Source: Phytopythium helicoides (lineage: Eukaryota > Oomycota > Peronosporomycetes > Pythiales > Pythiaceae). Taken from it: a stretch of DNA of 64,000 bases. The DNA lies in contig JANFNE010000059.1 in NCBI GenBank assembly GCA_024867545.1, positions 1-64,000 on the forward strand, read 5' to 3'. The notes below the pieces were generated by a model, which was given only the letters and a program-made list of their open reading frames with translations, was not told the origin of the DNA and ran no database searches. Positions within the stretch are counted from its first letter, which is position 1, and the number at the start of each line of letters is the position of its first letter. The translations under genes were made by a program, and so were the position numbers. Shown one piece after another: positions 54,782 to 64,000 of this stretch.

Positions 54782-55678
54782 TGACACTACATCACATACC
54801 CCCACCGATTCAGACCATCGTGCCCTGTTGATGGATCGATTTAATCTTCCAAGACGTATTTGTTTTGTTGCTTGAGCTTGCGCAGCGGTCAGTGTTAGTC
54901 ATACTACATCTTGAAGTGCCGTTGATGGGATCTTGCATCACAAAAACACAGGAAAGTTACGTTAGCGTTGGTGTGCTGGTGTGTATGAATTGAAGTGAGC
55001 GCGCAAGCAAGAATTCCGAATGGAAGATCTGCGCATGCGGATGAGTTGCTATCCAGTTCGAACTTGTTTAGCTTCAGGACTGCTCCATCGTGTCTGAGCC
55101 CAGTTTCGCGCTTCACAAATCGATTTGACTTAGCATCAGCGCAAGCGGTATTTGTTGTTTTCGCGTGCGTCCGCGCTTCCAAGATCCAAACAGCCATCTA
55201 TTGGAGTTGATGATTGCGCGCGAGAGTGTGCACGCTTGACTGGCCAACATGACATCGTACGTCTCACCCAGCTGCTCTCATCGATTCTTGGCTCCACCTT
55301 TCAAGATTTCATCATCGAGCTGGCACCCCGGTAGCCTTTGGAACACCTTTGGTTATCAATGTTTTGACACTTGACAATGCGGGCAAACGCTCAGTCTTGA
55401 AGGTTAGGCAAGATATCTTCGTTTTGTTCAGGGTATTAAATCGATATCCAACACAAGACCAGAAGCAAGCGCAGCGGAGAAGGAGAGCAGAGTGAGTATC
55501 ACTAGATGGTGATACAGAAGCGGACAGAGACCCACCTGTACTCCCTGCAAGTAAGTTACTTTCCGCGAAGGCGGGCCCAAGTCCGTGTCAATCGTAACAC
55601 AGTCTTGTCACTGTAAGCTCATTGAAGTACTGTTGTGCTCCGCTTCGACGACAGCTGCTCTTGTTGTAGTCCATTCGA
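54782..55678. other. Spacer in the START array
   Basis: About 900 bp. A weak, unproven resemblance to the family's SVHAS...LTD...GSS...IIE stretch occurs near 55220-55330, but too decayed to call. Otherwise no supported frame. Confidence 0.35.
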
Positions 55679-55800
55679 CTAGTCAACACGTCGTGGATGA
55701 AATTCGCTGGTTGAACAATTCGCTTCCAGCTGTACGTGACTCAAGATGGGTGGAGTGGGAGTCGGCTCGCTTGCGTGCCGTCAGGTATCGTCACTGTACA
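55679..55800 (+). promoter_or_regulatory. Conserved START-family upstream element, pseudogene copy
   Basis: Block A (AGTCAACACGTCGTGGATGA, 55681-55700, then AATTCGCTGG) and block B (GATGGGTGGAGTGGGAGTCG from 55745) are as well kept as in intact copies. The ATG at 55746 opens a 24-codon frame. About 680 bp of unassigned sequence separates it from the surviving gene body at 56478, so an insertion or rearrangement occurred between them. Confidence 0.55.
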
Positions 55801-56477
55801 GCAAGCAAAACTTGTCGTGATGACGCATCCCTCGGGTTGAGGGTTCACTGTGCGTCTCCTCTTTAGTGCACCACCTTTTCATCCATTTGTGTGCATCACA
55901 GAAAACATTTTGGAGGTGGTCTCCTCCAGTCGAGAACACTCGCTGTGCACACCTTTCAAAGTGGTGCTATTTCATCTGTGACGATTGATAAAGAGTTAGG
56001 GCGAATCCCAAGACAAAGGAAGAGAGCGATACTGTACATCTCGCTTTCTTGTCTGTGTCAAAGCCGCCTCGCCCCTTCATCACTTCGTTACGCTCACTCA
56101 TCTGCTCTGACATTTTCACCTATTGCGCAATGACGCATTCCCAGAGTACAAAAACATTTGTTTGAAGACCCATCATGACTCCAAATAGGCGATCCACCTC
56201 GGCATCATAGCGGAGAGCTGCAATCCGAGTGTGCGAAAGGGATATCTTGAACGCATGCCGAGGCGAATACAGCTTGCTTCGAAGGTACAAGATCAGGAAC
56301 TACTCTCCACAATGGACGATTTTGTCGTCAATGTGCATCGGGAAGCGCTCTCTGCAACGGCAGATGTCGTTGCTCTCGAACCTTCAACAGTAGTAAGTAC
56401 TGTGCATCTCATATCACTATTCATTTGGACAATGAGCGGGTTTTATACAAGGAAGCCATGATTGAAGGCTCTTTCGA

Positions 56478-57267
56478 GAGCTCGGTTTCCCACTCGTGCT
56501 CTACGGCAATGAGAAGCAAGCCATTCACCAGTAGATCGACGAGCTGCTCGGAGAGCTCATCGACAAGTACTAATAGTTTCAGGTATGAAGCCGCGCTACT
56601 GATTCCGAGCTCCGGTAGATGCCCGTCACGAAACAACAAGGTTTGATGCCGAACTGCTAGCGACTGGTGATTTCATGAGCCTGCGACATATAGAGTGCTC
56701 GTGGTGGACAAAATGGAGGGAGCTATCGAAGCCATCACGCTTGGAGGGGTTCAAGCGTCGAATAGGCTGACAGACTTGTTCACTAGCTACCTGAACGGAT
56801 CCTCGTCGACTGGTTCTGCAATATTTTGCATGTCGGATAAGTCAGATCTCGGTCGATCGGATGCACGTTCACGTTTTGGGACGTCTCGACCTCAAAGGAC
56901 AAATTCCGACTGGTGTTGCTGTGCGATTGACAAGCGACGTTGCTTTCGAGATTATAACGCGGGTCAATCGTTTCGCTGCTATGAAGAAGCGGACATTTTT
57001 GCTCAACCAACAACTACAATTTCCGAGAGCTTCAGTTGGCGATCTGTTCCCTTTCGCTATACCAGCAGACTTTTTTGTTGCTGCTACGAGTTCAGGCGAG
57101 TGCGCCGTGTGTGGAAAGCGAGTTTCAGGGTTGTTAAGCACTGGGAAACCGTGTGTGGTGTGTGGGAAGTCGGCTTGCTCGTCGTGTTTCAACCCTCGAC
57201 ATGTGATCGTTGCTGCTGGTGAGAATACGAAGACGAGTCGTGGGTCGATCAAGAAGCTGCCACTCTA
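56478..57267 (+). pseudogene. Truncated START/zinc-finger pseudogene
   Basis: The 5' part is decayed: FPLVLYGNEKQAIH then a stop, and IDELLGELIDKY then two stops. 56700-56830 matches LVVDKMEGAIEAITLGG through YLNGSSSTGSAIF. About 110 codons of the START core are then missing. From 56840 the sequence picks up at the segment before MHVHVLGRLDLKGQIPTG. The 3' part (56890-57262) is almost identical to S3, S4 and S8, with three CxxC pairs, but ends in TAG at KKLPL, where the others read KKLPFC. So it has lost the fourth CxxC pair and the tail. Confidence 0.8.
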
Positions 57268-57532
57268 GCGGCTATGAAGCTACCACGAACAGTCGTGTGA
57301 ATGTCGAGCTGCGAATGGACGACTGCCTGACAAAGCGGATTCCTCCTTTTCACTCCCCATCGTTGGTCCACTCTGTAGCCTCCATCTCTCAGACAAGCAC
57401 CCTGTCTTCCATACAAGCGACGCAACGCTGAGCCAATCTAGATCCTAGGCATCTCCGTGTCCAAGCTACAGAAAGCTCCCGACACCAAACGATATGGAAT
57501 AACCATGGGCTGCAAGTGGGGTAAACCTCCGA

Positions 57533-58240
57533 CTCGTGTCCGACTCGTCGAAAGTGTATCATCTGTCACAGATCGAGCGTCCAAATCCCCGGGCAAGTTT
57601 TTCCGGAATACATGAAAATAGCTCGGGTCTTCTTTCTCCACGATCGGCCAGATCGTGACGTCTTGGCGGCAATCACACCTCGCTTGTTCAGCAATTAGCT
57701 TGGCTGGAGAAACAATCAACTTTCTCCTCCACCACTCGGTCGACCCCGCAGATGCACACGAACTGACTGACGAGATTCGCGCAAACAAGAACTCCCTATT
57801 CATCTGTCCAGAAGCCTCCATCAAACCCCATGCACGCGCCAGGTCGGCCAACTTGATTCGATAATTCGAGTACGAACTGGTGTCGGTGTGCGAGCGTCCG
57901 CCAACTGTGTCGTATCGTTGAGAGAGTACTTTGACACCAACGGCTTTGCCGCCACGAAAACGAGAGCGATTCTGCTCAACTAGAAACTCCGAGCTCCAAG
58001 TACAGTGAGGTCCGTTGCAAGTTGCAAGTTGCAACTGTCCCGTAGGGATTCCAGCCGACCTGGACCTGGACGCCGTTGAGAGTGGAGAGTTGTACAAACC
58101 GCGCGATTCGTGGTCGCGGAGGTCAGGGAATACCTGTGTTTCGCGCAGCGGGCTGGTTCAGGATCATGTCATGATGGCTGCAGACGACCAAGAAGATTCG
58201 ATCCTCAGTCAGGAAGCTGCCGTTGTACTCGCAACAGAAG
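57533..58240 (+). pseudogene. Deeply decayed START/zinc-finger relic
   Basis: Scattered matches in family order on plus: TCCGACTCGTCGAAAGTG near 57538 (family SDSSKV); GETINFLLHHSVDPAD near 57712 (GERIGYVFFHSVDVAS) followed by EIRAN (AIRAT); NGFAATKTRAILLN near 57935 (NRFAAMKKRTFLLN); VGIPADLD near 58042 (FAIPADF); and AAGCTGCCG near 58219 (KKLPFC). Many stops and frame changes. This is the oldest-looking member. Confidence 0.6.
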
Positions 58241-58608
58241 CAATTTGGTGGTTGAGAAGGTTGTACCGGTAAATTTACACTTGCTGGTTGCTGTGATTTG
58301 ATTATGTCTCCGGTCTTCAACCGGGATTGGGGTTCAACCATCCATGCCTCGAGCGGGTACAGTACTGTCTCTCTCTCTCTCTTTCGGTGTGTGGTTGCTT
58401 GCAGTAGCTACGCATCACGTGGTTAAGTCAAAGTGCCTACAGCAATGAGCAGTGCAATTCCATCCACCACTTGGGGATCAGGGAACATCAATCGCTCCAT
58501 AATGCGAGCAACGGTTTCGGCCTGCCTCGTAGGAGAATGTACTTTAGGTGTAGATGAGTGCGTATCGTAAACAGTTGTTCCAGATGTTGCTAGTATAACA
58601 TGTATTCC
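58241..58608. other. Spacer in the START array
   Basis: Contains a CT dinucleotide run near 58366-58381. No supported frame. Confidence 0.4.
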
Positions 58609-58680
58609 GTTGACTAGTCAACACGGCACGAAAGGAATTCCCGCAGGCTCGAGCACACAAGATGGGGCGACTCCTCTTTC
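58609..58680 (+). promoter_or_regulatory. Diverged START-family upstream element, S6 copy
   Basis: It begins with a perfect palindrome GTTGACTAGTCAAC (58609-58622), then a degenerate block A (ACACGGCACGAAAGGAATTC) and a shortened block B (CAAGATGGGGCGAC, 58658-58671). The ATG in block B (58662) is in frame with the gene here, so it could extend the protein by 21 residues. Confidence 0.4.
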
Positions 58681-58724
58681 ACCCAGAACCTCACTTTCAT
58701 TTCGGACAGCGTTTTGGTAACAAC

Positions 58725-59915
58725 ATGCCCGACCACCCTCGAGAGTCCTGTCGGTCGAGTCCTTTCCCTCCACTTCGCCTCTCAGACGATGAGAAGCAGA
58801 CCATCCTACTCAAGATCAACGAGCTCCTGAGCGAATCGCTGACCGAGTACGAACAGTTCCTGTCTCAAGATCGTGCTACAGTCTCCGAACATCAATGGAA
58901 ACCCGTAACCAAGCGAGACGGCTTGACAGCATACCGCAAGCGACGCGCTTCTCCTCGAGCATCCGACTCGCACAAGGTACATACGGTGCTTGTGGTTGGC
59001 GAGACCGAGGGGACCGTCGAGGACATCATGCTGGGGAGCGTGCATGCCTCAGCCGAGTTGACTGACGTGTACGAGCACTACTTGTGTGGGTCCTCGACCC
59101 TCAATTCTGCGGTGCTCAGCTCCATCATTGAGCCGACGCTTGAGTTTCCTGATCGAATGGTCCGCATCGTGTGGGACTCACTTGGCTCGCTCTCGTCGCC
59201 CATCGACACTATTTTGAAGCTCCGCGATTTCGTGATGGCGGTCGCGAGCGGAACAACCATCAACTCGATGGGTGAGCGAGTCGGCTACTTGTTTTTCCAC
59301 TCGGTCGACGTCGCCAGCGCACCTCCGTTGCCTCAAACTATTCGCGCGACTCGACACGTGACATACCTCTATCGGCAGGTCTCACCTGATCGGATGCACG
59401 TGTACATCATGGGACGAATTGATCCCAAAGGCCGTGTCTTGACAGGCGTCGTTGTGCGCGTGTCAACGAATGCTGTCCTCGAAATTGCGCGTCGTGTCAA
59501 GGAATTCGCCGCCATAAAGAAGCGAACGTTTCTGCTCAACCAGCAGCTACGATCCCCGAGAGCTTTAGTTGGTGATATTTTCCCTTTCGGTACGCCAGCC
59601 GACTTTGCTGTCGTTGTCATAGGTAGCACTGAGGAATGCAATGTGTGCGGAAAGCGAGCATCTGGATTGGTGTGCACAGGGAAGCCATGCGCGGTGTGCG
59701 GAAAGTCGGCGTGCTCGTCGTGTTTCAAGCCGCAATACGTCATCGTTGCTGTCGAGAACACTCGTGCGACGATCAAGAAACTACCATTCTGCTTCATGTG
59801 TGACCAGCGTGCCATGCAGCTTAGTGGTTGGGAGGTGAGTGTGGCCGAGGTAGTTGCTGCTCGAGCGAAATACACGAATTCACGCCTTTCGTCAACAGCG
59901 AGCTGGTCTACATGA
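58725..59915 (+). CDS. START-like / FYVE-like zinc-finger protein (copy S6)
   Basis: 396 residues, intact. I prefer ATG 58725 (MPDHPRESCRSSPFPP), which aligns with other copies, over the in-frame ATG 58662 that belongs to the upstream element. START-like domain with LRDFVMAVASGTTINSMGE and IMGRIDPKGRVLTG. The finger is CNVC, CAVC, CSSC, CFMC, and the end STASWST. Its 3' half is clearly distinct from S3/S4/S8, so it escaped the conversion that homogenised those. The N-terminal half is close to S3 (LSQDRATVSEHQWKPVTKRD). Confidence 0.9.
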   Translation: MPDHPRESCRSSPFPPLRLSDDEKQTILLKINELLSESLTEYEQFLSQDRATVSEHQWKPVTKRDGLTAYRKRRASPRASDSHKVHTVLVVGETEGTVEDIMLGSVHASAELTDVYEHYLCGSSTLNSAVLSSIIEPTLEFPDRMVRIVWDSLGSLSSPIDTILKLRDFVMAVASGTTINSMGERVGYLFFHSVDVASAPPLPQTIRATRHVTYLYRQVSPDRMHVYIMGRIDPKGRVLTGVVVRVSTNAVLEIARRVKEFAAIKKRTFLLNQQLRSPRALVGDIFPFGTPADFAVVVIGSTEECNVCGKRASGLVCTGKPCAVCGKSACSSCFKPQYVIVAVENTRATIKKLPFCFMCDQRAMQLSGWEVSVAEVVAARAKYTNSRLSSTASWST

Positions 59916-60680
59916 CACTGTTGCGTTGGCGATGTATATGTACGTGTGAACCCAGCAGAATAGCCCAATCAGTGCAAAATTTACACATCAATCGTTGTCT
60001 CTAATCAACATTTGGCCTTGTTGTGATGCTTGCGCTGATACTGTTCACCAGAACAAAACGCACCCCACGATTGAGCGAGATTCGTCTGACCTCACTCTCT
60101 TTGGATGTTGCTCGCTTTGTATGATAAGAATGGGTTGAGTCTGCTTGCCCTGTTTGTGGCATTGCGAAGGCTCAACACAACTCGGTGTGAGTCCCACGAC
60201 CAGCGGTACATGTTAAACTGCGATTGACAGGCTAACAGGAGCATGACCCAAGTCGATGTGTGTGTTTGTCTTTCTCCTGTTCGGGGCACGTTATCGTTGC
60301 CACTTGTATGACTAAACCACTCCTCTTTTGCTACATATTGTAGCAGCGCAAGACGCAACTCAAAGCTATACCAAGATGCCGTACCAGTTGTTGACAGCAT
60401 CTCACTTCGGGTGTCGCGAAGTATCGTTCAGCAGTCCTGGGGGAAGTGCAGTCGGCTCAACGGTACGGAGAGAGCTGTGTGGAGCTGTCTCGACGCAACA
60501 GCGGCTCGCGTAACGAAGCAGTGGACAGTACCAGTACCAGTGGTACGTGCTGCTTCCTATCGTCCGTGTGAATCACCCAGATGATTCACCACTCATCATA
60601 GTGGGGAGTGCTACGTAACATTACGACGGGACAACTCCGCTAAATGTGAGACCGAGCTTGCCATGCACAGTGCCAAAACC
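59916..60680. other. Spacer upstream of S7
   Basis: No supported frame. A weak trace of block B (GGGGAAGTGCAGTCGGCTCAACGG near 60439-60462) may remain, but the ATG and most of block A are not recognisable. Confidence 0.35.
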
Positions 60681-61883
60681 ATGGCCGACGGCGTTGCCGC
60701 TTCTCCAGCCTCCTCCATGGCGACTCCCTTCCCTCCTTTGCGACTCTCAGACGAAGAGAAGCAGACGATCCTCAACAAGATCGATGAGCTGCTGAGCGAG
60801 TCGCTGGCCGAGTACGAGCAGTTCCTAGTTCTGGAACGTGCCACCGTGTCCGAACACCAGTGGAAGCCCGTGATCAAGCGAGACGGACTGAGCGCCTACC
60901 GCAAGCGACGTGTTTCTCCTCGTGCGTCCGACTCGTCCAAGGTGCACACGGTGCTCGTGGTCGGGGAAATTGTGGGGACTGTCGAGGATGCCATGCTCGG
61001 TAGTGTGCACGCCTCGCCCGCCTTGACGGCTGCGTATGAGAGTTACATGTACAAGTCCTCATCTCTCGGGTCTGCGCTGCTCAACTCCATCATCGAGCCA
61101 ATGCCTACTTCTCCTGATAGAATGGTTCGCATCACGTGGGACGCGCTCGGGTCGACGTCTTCGACACTCAACAGTTTAGTCAAGCCCCGTGACTTCGTGA
61201 CGGCAGTAGCGACCGGCACGACCATCAGCTCGACGGGCGAACGCATCGGCTACCGCTTCTTCCACTCAGTCGACATACCAGGGGCGCCAGCGATACCGCA
61301 AGCAATTCGAACGACGAGGCACTTCACCCTTCTCCATCGACAAGTTTCCCACGACCGCATACACGTGTACATCATGGGGAGAGTCGACCCGAAAGGAAGG
61401 ATCCCGACGGGAGTCGCGGTGAGAGGAACGGCCGATGCCGTCATCGAGACTGTAGCTCGCGTCAACCGATTTGCTGCCATCAAGAAGCGAACGTTCTTGC
61501 TCTATCAACAACTCCGCTTTCAGAGCGGCGAGGCTGGCAATGACTTTCCTTTCGGCATCCCAACCGAGTTTGCTGCAACTGCGTCTGGAGGGATTTGCAC
61601 CGTATGCGGGAAGCAGTCCTCAGGGTTGTTGAGCGCAGGGAAGTCCTGTGTGGTGTGCAGGAAGTCCGCGTGCGCGTCGTGTGTCAAGTCGCAGCAGGTC
61701 ATCGTCGCCGCTGACAAGGAGCACACTCGCGTTGCGATCAAGAAGCTCCCGTTCTGTTCGATATGTGAACAGCGTGCGTTGCAACTGAGCGGGTGGGAGG
61801 TTGGTGTGGCAGAGGCTGCTGCAGATCAATCTCAACTCCGGAAGGACGCAAATCTGAGTATTTCATCGACAGCAAGTTGTTAG
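60681..61883 (+). CDS. START-like / FYVE-like zinc-finger protein (copy S7)
   Basis: 400 residues from ATG 60681 (MADGVAASPASSMATPFPP); an ATG at 60663 would add six residues. It is intact and the most divergent array member: START-like domain with KPRDFVTAVATGTTISSTGE, IMGRVDPKGRIPTG, and a shorter FQSGEAGNDFPF loop where others have FPRASVGDLFPF. The finger is CTVC, CVVC, CASC, CSIC. The tail ends SSTASC, so the usual WSS is lost. GC-rich third positions suggest it is under normal codon selection. Confidence 0.9.
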   Translation: MADGVAASPASSMATPFPPLRLSDEEKQTILNKIDELLSESLAEYEQFLVLERATVSEHQWKPVIKRDGLSAYRKRRVSPRASDSSKVHTVLVVGEIVGTVEDAMLGSVHASPALTAAYESYMYKSSSLGSALLNSIIEPMPTSPDRMVRITWDALGSTSSTLNSLVKPRDFVTAVATGTTISSTGERIGYRFFHSVDIPGAPAIPQAIRTTRHFTLLHRQVSHDRIHVYIMGRVDPKGRIPTGVAVRGTADAVIETVARVNRFAAIKKRTFLLYQQLRFQSGEAGNDFPFGIPTEFAATASGGICTVCGKQSSGLLSAGKSCVVCRKSACASCVKSQQVIVAADKEHTRVAIKKLPFCSICEQRALQLSGWEVGVAEAAADQSQLRKDANLSISSTASC

Positions 61884-62606
61884 AAGTGATGTTGCTTTAC
61901 TAGTTGAGCTTCCCGTGTATTCGATTTTGTGAGTTGAGGTGTACATGGGGAGTTTTGTTTGTGGCTAGGCGGTGTGTGCTAACTGCTGGGAACGAGTGCA
62001 ATTAAGATTGAAGGAGCATCAAGATCTCATCCATGAATCCATGATTGTAACTACGACGATAGCTGAAGGTTTGGCTGGTAGTAGTTTTCCGTTTTGATCT
62101 CAGTCAAGACTGCCAAAACTCCAGTTCAGCAATACTTCCTGCAATACCTCCTTCTCTACCTGGTTCTGCGTAGGACCCCGCCGCATACGTGTTGCTTCTT
62201 TCGGTGTCTGGCGTGGCGTTCAACTATCAGCTATCGAATGCTCAGAGTTGTCGCAGCATCAATCGGCCAACACAACAGTACAATACGACGCAACTCGTCT
62301 TGGTGGAGTGTGTGAGGGAATGTTAAACCGCGTGGTGATTCCTGAGGAAGCGAGATGTGTGGTTTTGGTTTCCTCTGCGCGAGATTGTTGGCGTGAACCT
62401 CGGAGGCGAACAAACGGATGGGGAGTAAGTGTTGGCGTCACAAGTCGATATGTGGCCATCGCACCATGTGGATAGTGGGCACGTCACGTCAGCATATCTT
62501 CCTGAAGTGTTTCATTCAACCACCACACCAAGGCCGATTACGCTCTCATAACTGCAGCGTTAGCTTCTTTTGTTGGCTGTTGATGCAAGACCTGTATGTG
62601 TGCACT
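61884..62606. other. Spacer in the START array
   Basis: No supported frame and no clear relic. Confidence 0.4.
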
Positions 62607-62720
62607 GCCATGGGATGAAATTCGATGGCTGCACTCCTCTCTTCCAGACGGCACGTGACCCAAGACGGGCGAGGTGGGAGCGACCGGCTTGCGTGCCGGC
62701 ACTGTGCACTACAACACTTG
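62607..62720 (+). promoter_or_regulatory. START-family upstream element, S8 copy, upstream ATG lost
   Basis: Block A is reduced (GGGATGAAATTCGATGGCTG, 62612-62631). Block B (GACGGGCGAGGTGGGAGCGA from 62664, then CCGGCTTGCGTGCCGGCAC) has ACG in place of the ATG found in other copies. The main ATG lies about 158 bp downstream. Confidence 0.5.
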
Positions 62721-62822
62721 GCCATGACGAGTTACAGCAGTGACACGAAGCCTTCACGATGCGTCTCGTATTCCGCTTGGCGCGCAACTCCTTCATTTTG
62801 GAGATCGCTGCGGCCCGTCAAC

Positions 62823-64000
62823 ATGGCCAAAACCCACCCGGATCTCTCCCAGTCGAGTCCGTTTCCTCCGCTTCGGCTTTCGGATGACGAGAAGCAAACC
62901 ATCCTCTACAAGGTAAACGAGCTACTGAGCGAGGCTCTGACCGAGTACGAGCAGTTCCTGGTGCGAGACCGCGCCACCGTGTCGAAGGTTCAGTGGAAAC
63001 CTGTGTGATCAAGAGAGATGGATTGACAGCATACCGCAAGCGAAGTGTGTCTCCTCGTGCGTCTGACTCGTCGAAGGTTCACACGGTGCTCGTGGTGGGT
63101 GAGCTATCGACGACATAATGCTCGGGAGTGTGTATACCTCGCCCAACCTGACAGCTCTGTGCGAGAGATACTTGTATGGATCGTCGTCGATTGGTTCAGC
63201 GATCCTTTGTTCCATCACCGAGCCGACTCTCAAATCTCCGGATAGGATGGTTCGAGTTGCTTGGGACTCTATTGGAGCGCTCTCTTCGACGGTTGACACG
63301 GTAGTCAAACCTCGGGACTTCGTGATGGCGACAGCAAGTGGAAGGACTTTCAACTCGTCGGGCGAGCGAATTGGCTACGCGTTTTTCACTCGGTCGATGT
63401 CTCTAGCGCACCCCCGGTGCCTCAGGCAATCCGCGCAACAAGGCACATTACGTACCTGTTACGTCAGATCTCGCCCGATCGGATGCACGTCTACGTCACG
63501 GGAAACCTTGGCCTAAAAGGACAAATTCCGACTGGTGTTGCTGTGCGATTGGCAAGTGACGTCGTTTTCGAGATTATAACGCGGGTCAATCGTTTCGCTG
63601 CTATGAAGAAGCGGACATTTTTGCTCAACCAACAACTACAATTTCCGAGAGCTTCAGTTGGCGATCTGTTCCCTTTCGCTATACCAGCAGACTTTTTTGT
63701 TGCTGCTACGAGTTCAGGCGAGTGCGCCGTGTGTGGAAAGCGAGTTTCAGGGTTGTTGTGCACTGGGAAACCGTGTGTGGTGTGCGGGAAGTCGGCTTGC
63801 TCGTCGTGTTTCAACCCTCGACATGTGATCGTTGCTGCTGGTGAGAATACGAAGACGAGTCGTGGGTCGATCAAGAAGCTGCCATTCTGTATGATGTGTG
63901 ATCAACGCGCGATCCAGCTGTGTGGTTGGGATCTGAGTGTGGCTGGAGTTTCTGCCACTTCTGGGAAGTGTATGTCAGGCGCGAGCACAAACTCTGCATC
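62823..64000 (+). pseudogene. START/zinc-finger copy S8 with several lesions, cut by window end
   Basis: Starts at ATG 62823 (MAKTHPDLSQSSPFPP). A 2-base TG duplication at about 63004-63007 (GTGTGATC) creates a stop after KPV. About 10 bases are missing near 63102 (GGTGAGCTATC where S4 has the codons for EMEGT). One C is missing near 63388 (TTTTTCACTCGG). Beyond that, the frame runs open to the window end with the finger pairs CAVC, CVVC, CSSC, CMMC. The 3' half from ~63515 is nearly identical to S3, S4 and the 56478 pseudogene. Three independent lesions make this a likely pseudogene, although a single-base error cannot be excluded for the last. Confidence 0.78.

Noticed and set aside
55201..55334. 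Possible additional START relic
   Set aside because: Only a loose LT...GS...IIE pattern; too weak to call without a profile search.
1..64000. CRISPR arrays, rRNA and tRNA genes
   Set aside because: No regularly spaced identical repeats with unique spacers, no rRNA blocks, and no tRNA cloverleaf with A and B boxes was recognised by eye. A tRNAscan run would be decisive.

Overview
The window is nuclear DNA from an oomycete (stramenopile), most like a Pythium/Phytophthora-type organism. The evidence is a GPCR fused to a phosphatidylinositol-phosphate kinase (36018-38526), an architecture known from oomycetes and slime moulds; short GT-AG introns of about 56-180 bp; dense genes on both strands; and an expanded family that joins a START-like lipid-binding domain to a FYVE-like four-CxxC zinc finger. 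No viral, plasmid, CRISPR, rRNA or convincing tRNA sequence was seen.

Left part (0.3-17.3 kb): three paralogous PX-domain proteins with long acidic or Lys/Glu/Val-rich repeat tails (328-1971 minus, 4313-6193 minus, 15974-17272 plus). Between the second and third lies a block of three aldo-keto reductases of the Kv-beta type (7181-8251, 11740-12805, 13248-14315) and one START/zinc-finger gene (10010-11183).

Middle part (17.6-50 kb): mostly single-copy cellular genes. These are a CAP-Gly coiled-coil protein, a Gln/His-rich protein, a bZIP factor, a multi-exon protein of unknown function, a small acidic protein, a 7.8-kb EF-hand plus EML/WD40 giant, the GPCR-PIPK, the TFIIH subunit SSL1/p44, a patatin-like lipase, a second GPCR and a SYLF (Ysc84) protein. 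A second aldo-keto reductase/START pair interrupts them (42994-44059 and 44711-45892). It has the same tail-to-tail arrangement as the pair at 10-12.8 kb.

Right part (50.4-64 kb): a same-strand tandem array of the START/zinc-finger family. It has four complete copies (50664, 53576, 58725, 60681), one copy with several lesions running off the window (62823-64000), one truncated pseudogene (56478-57267) and two decayed relics (52286-52860, 57533-58240). The first relic carries an internal inverted segment. Most copies share a conserved upstream element with an upstream ATG, and four copies share almost identical 3' halves, which suggests recent gene conversion.

Caution: at least ten reading-frame breaks of one base occur, including in genes expected to be essential or conserved (EML, CAP-Gly, bZIP). 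Many of these may be assembly indels. Only the START copies with stops, multi-base deletions or inversion are firm pseudogenes.
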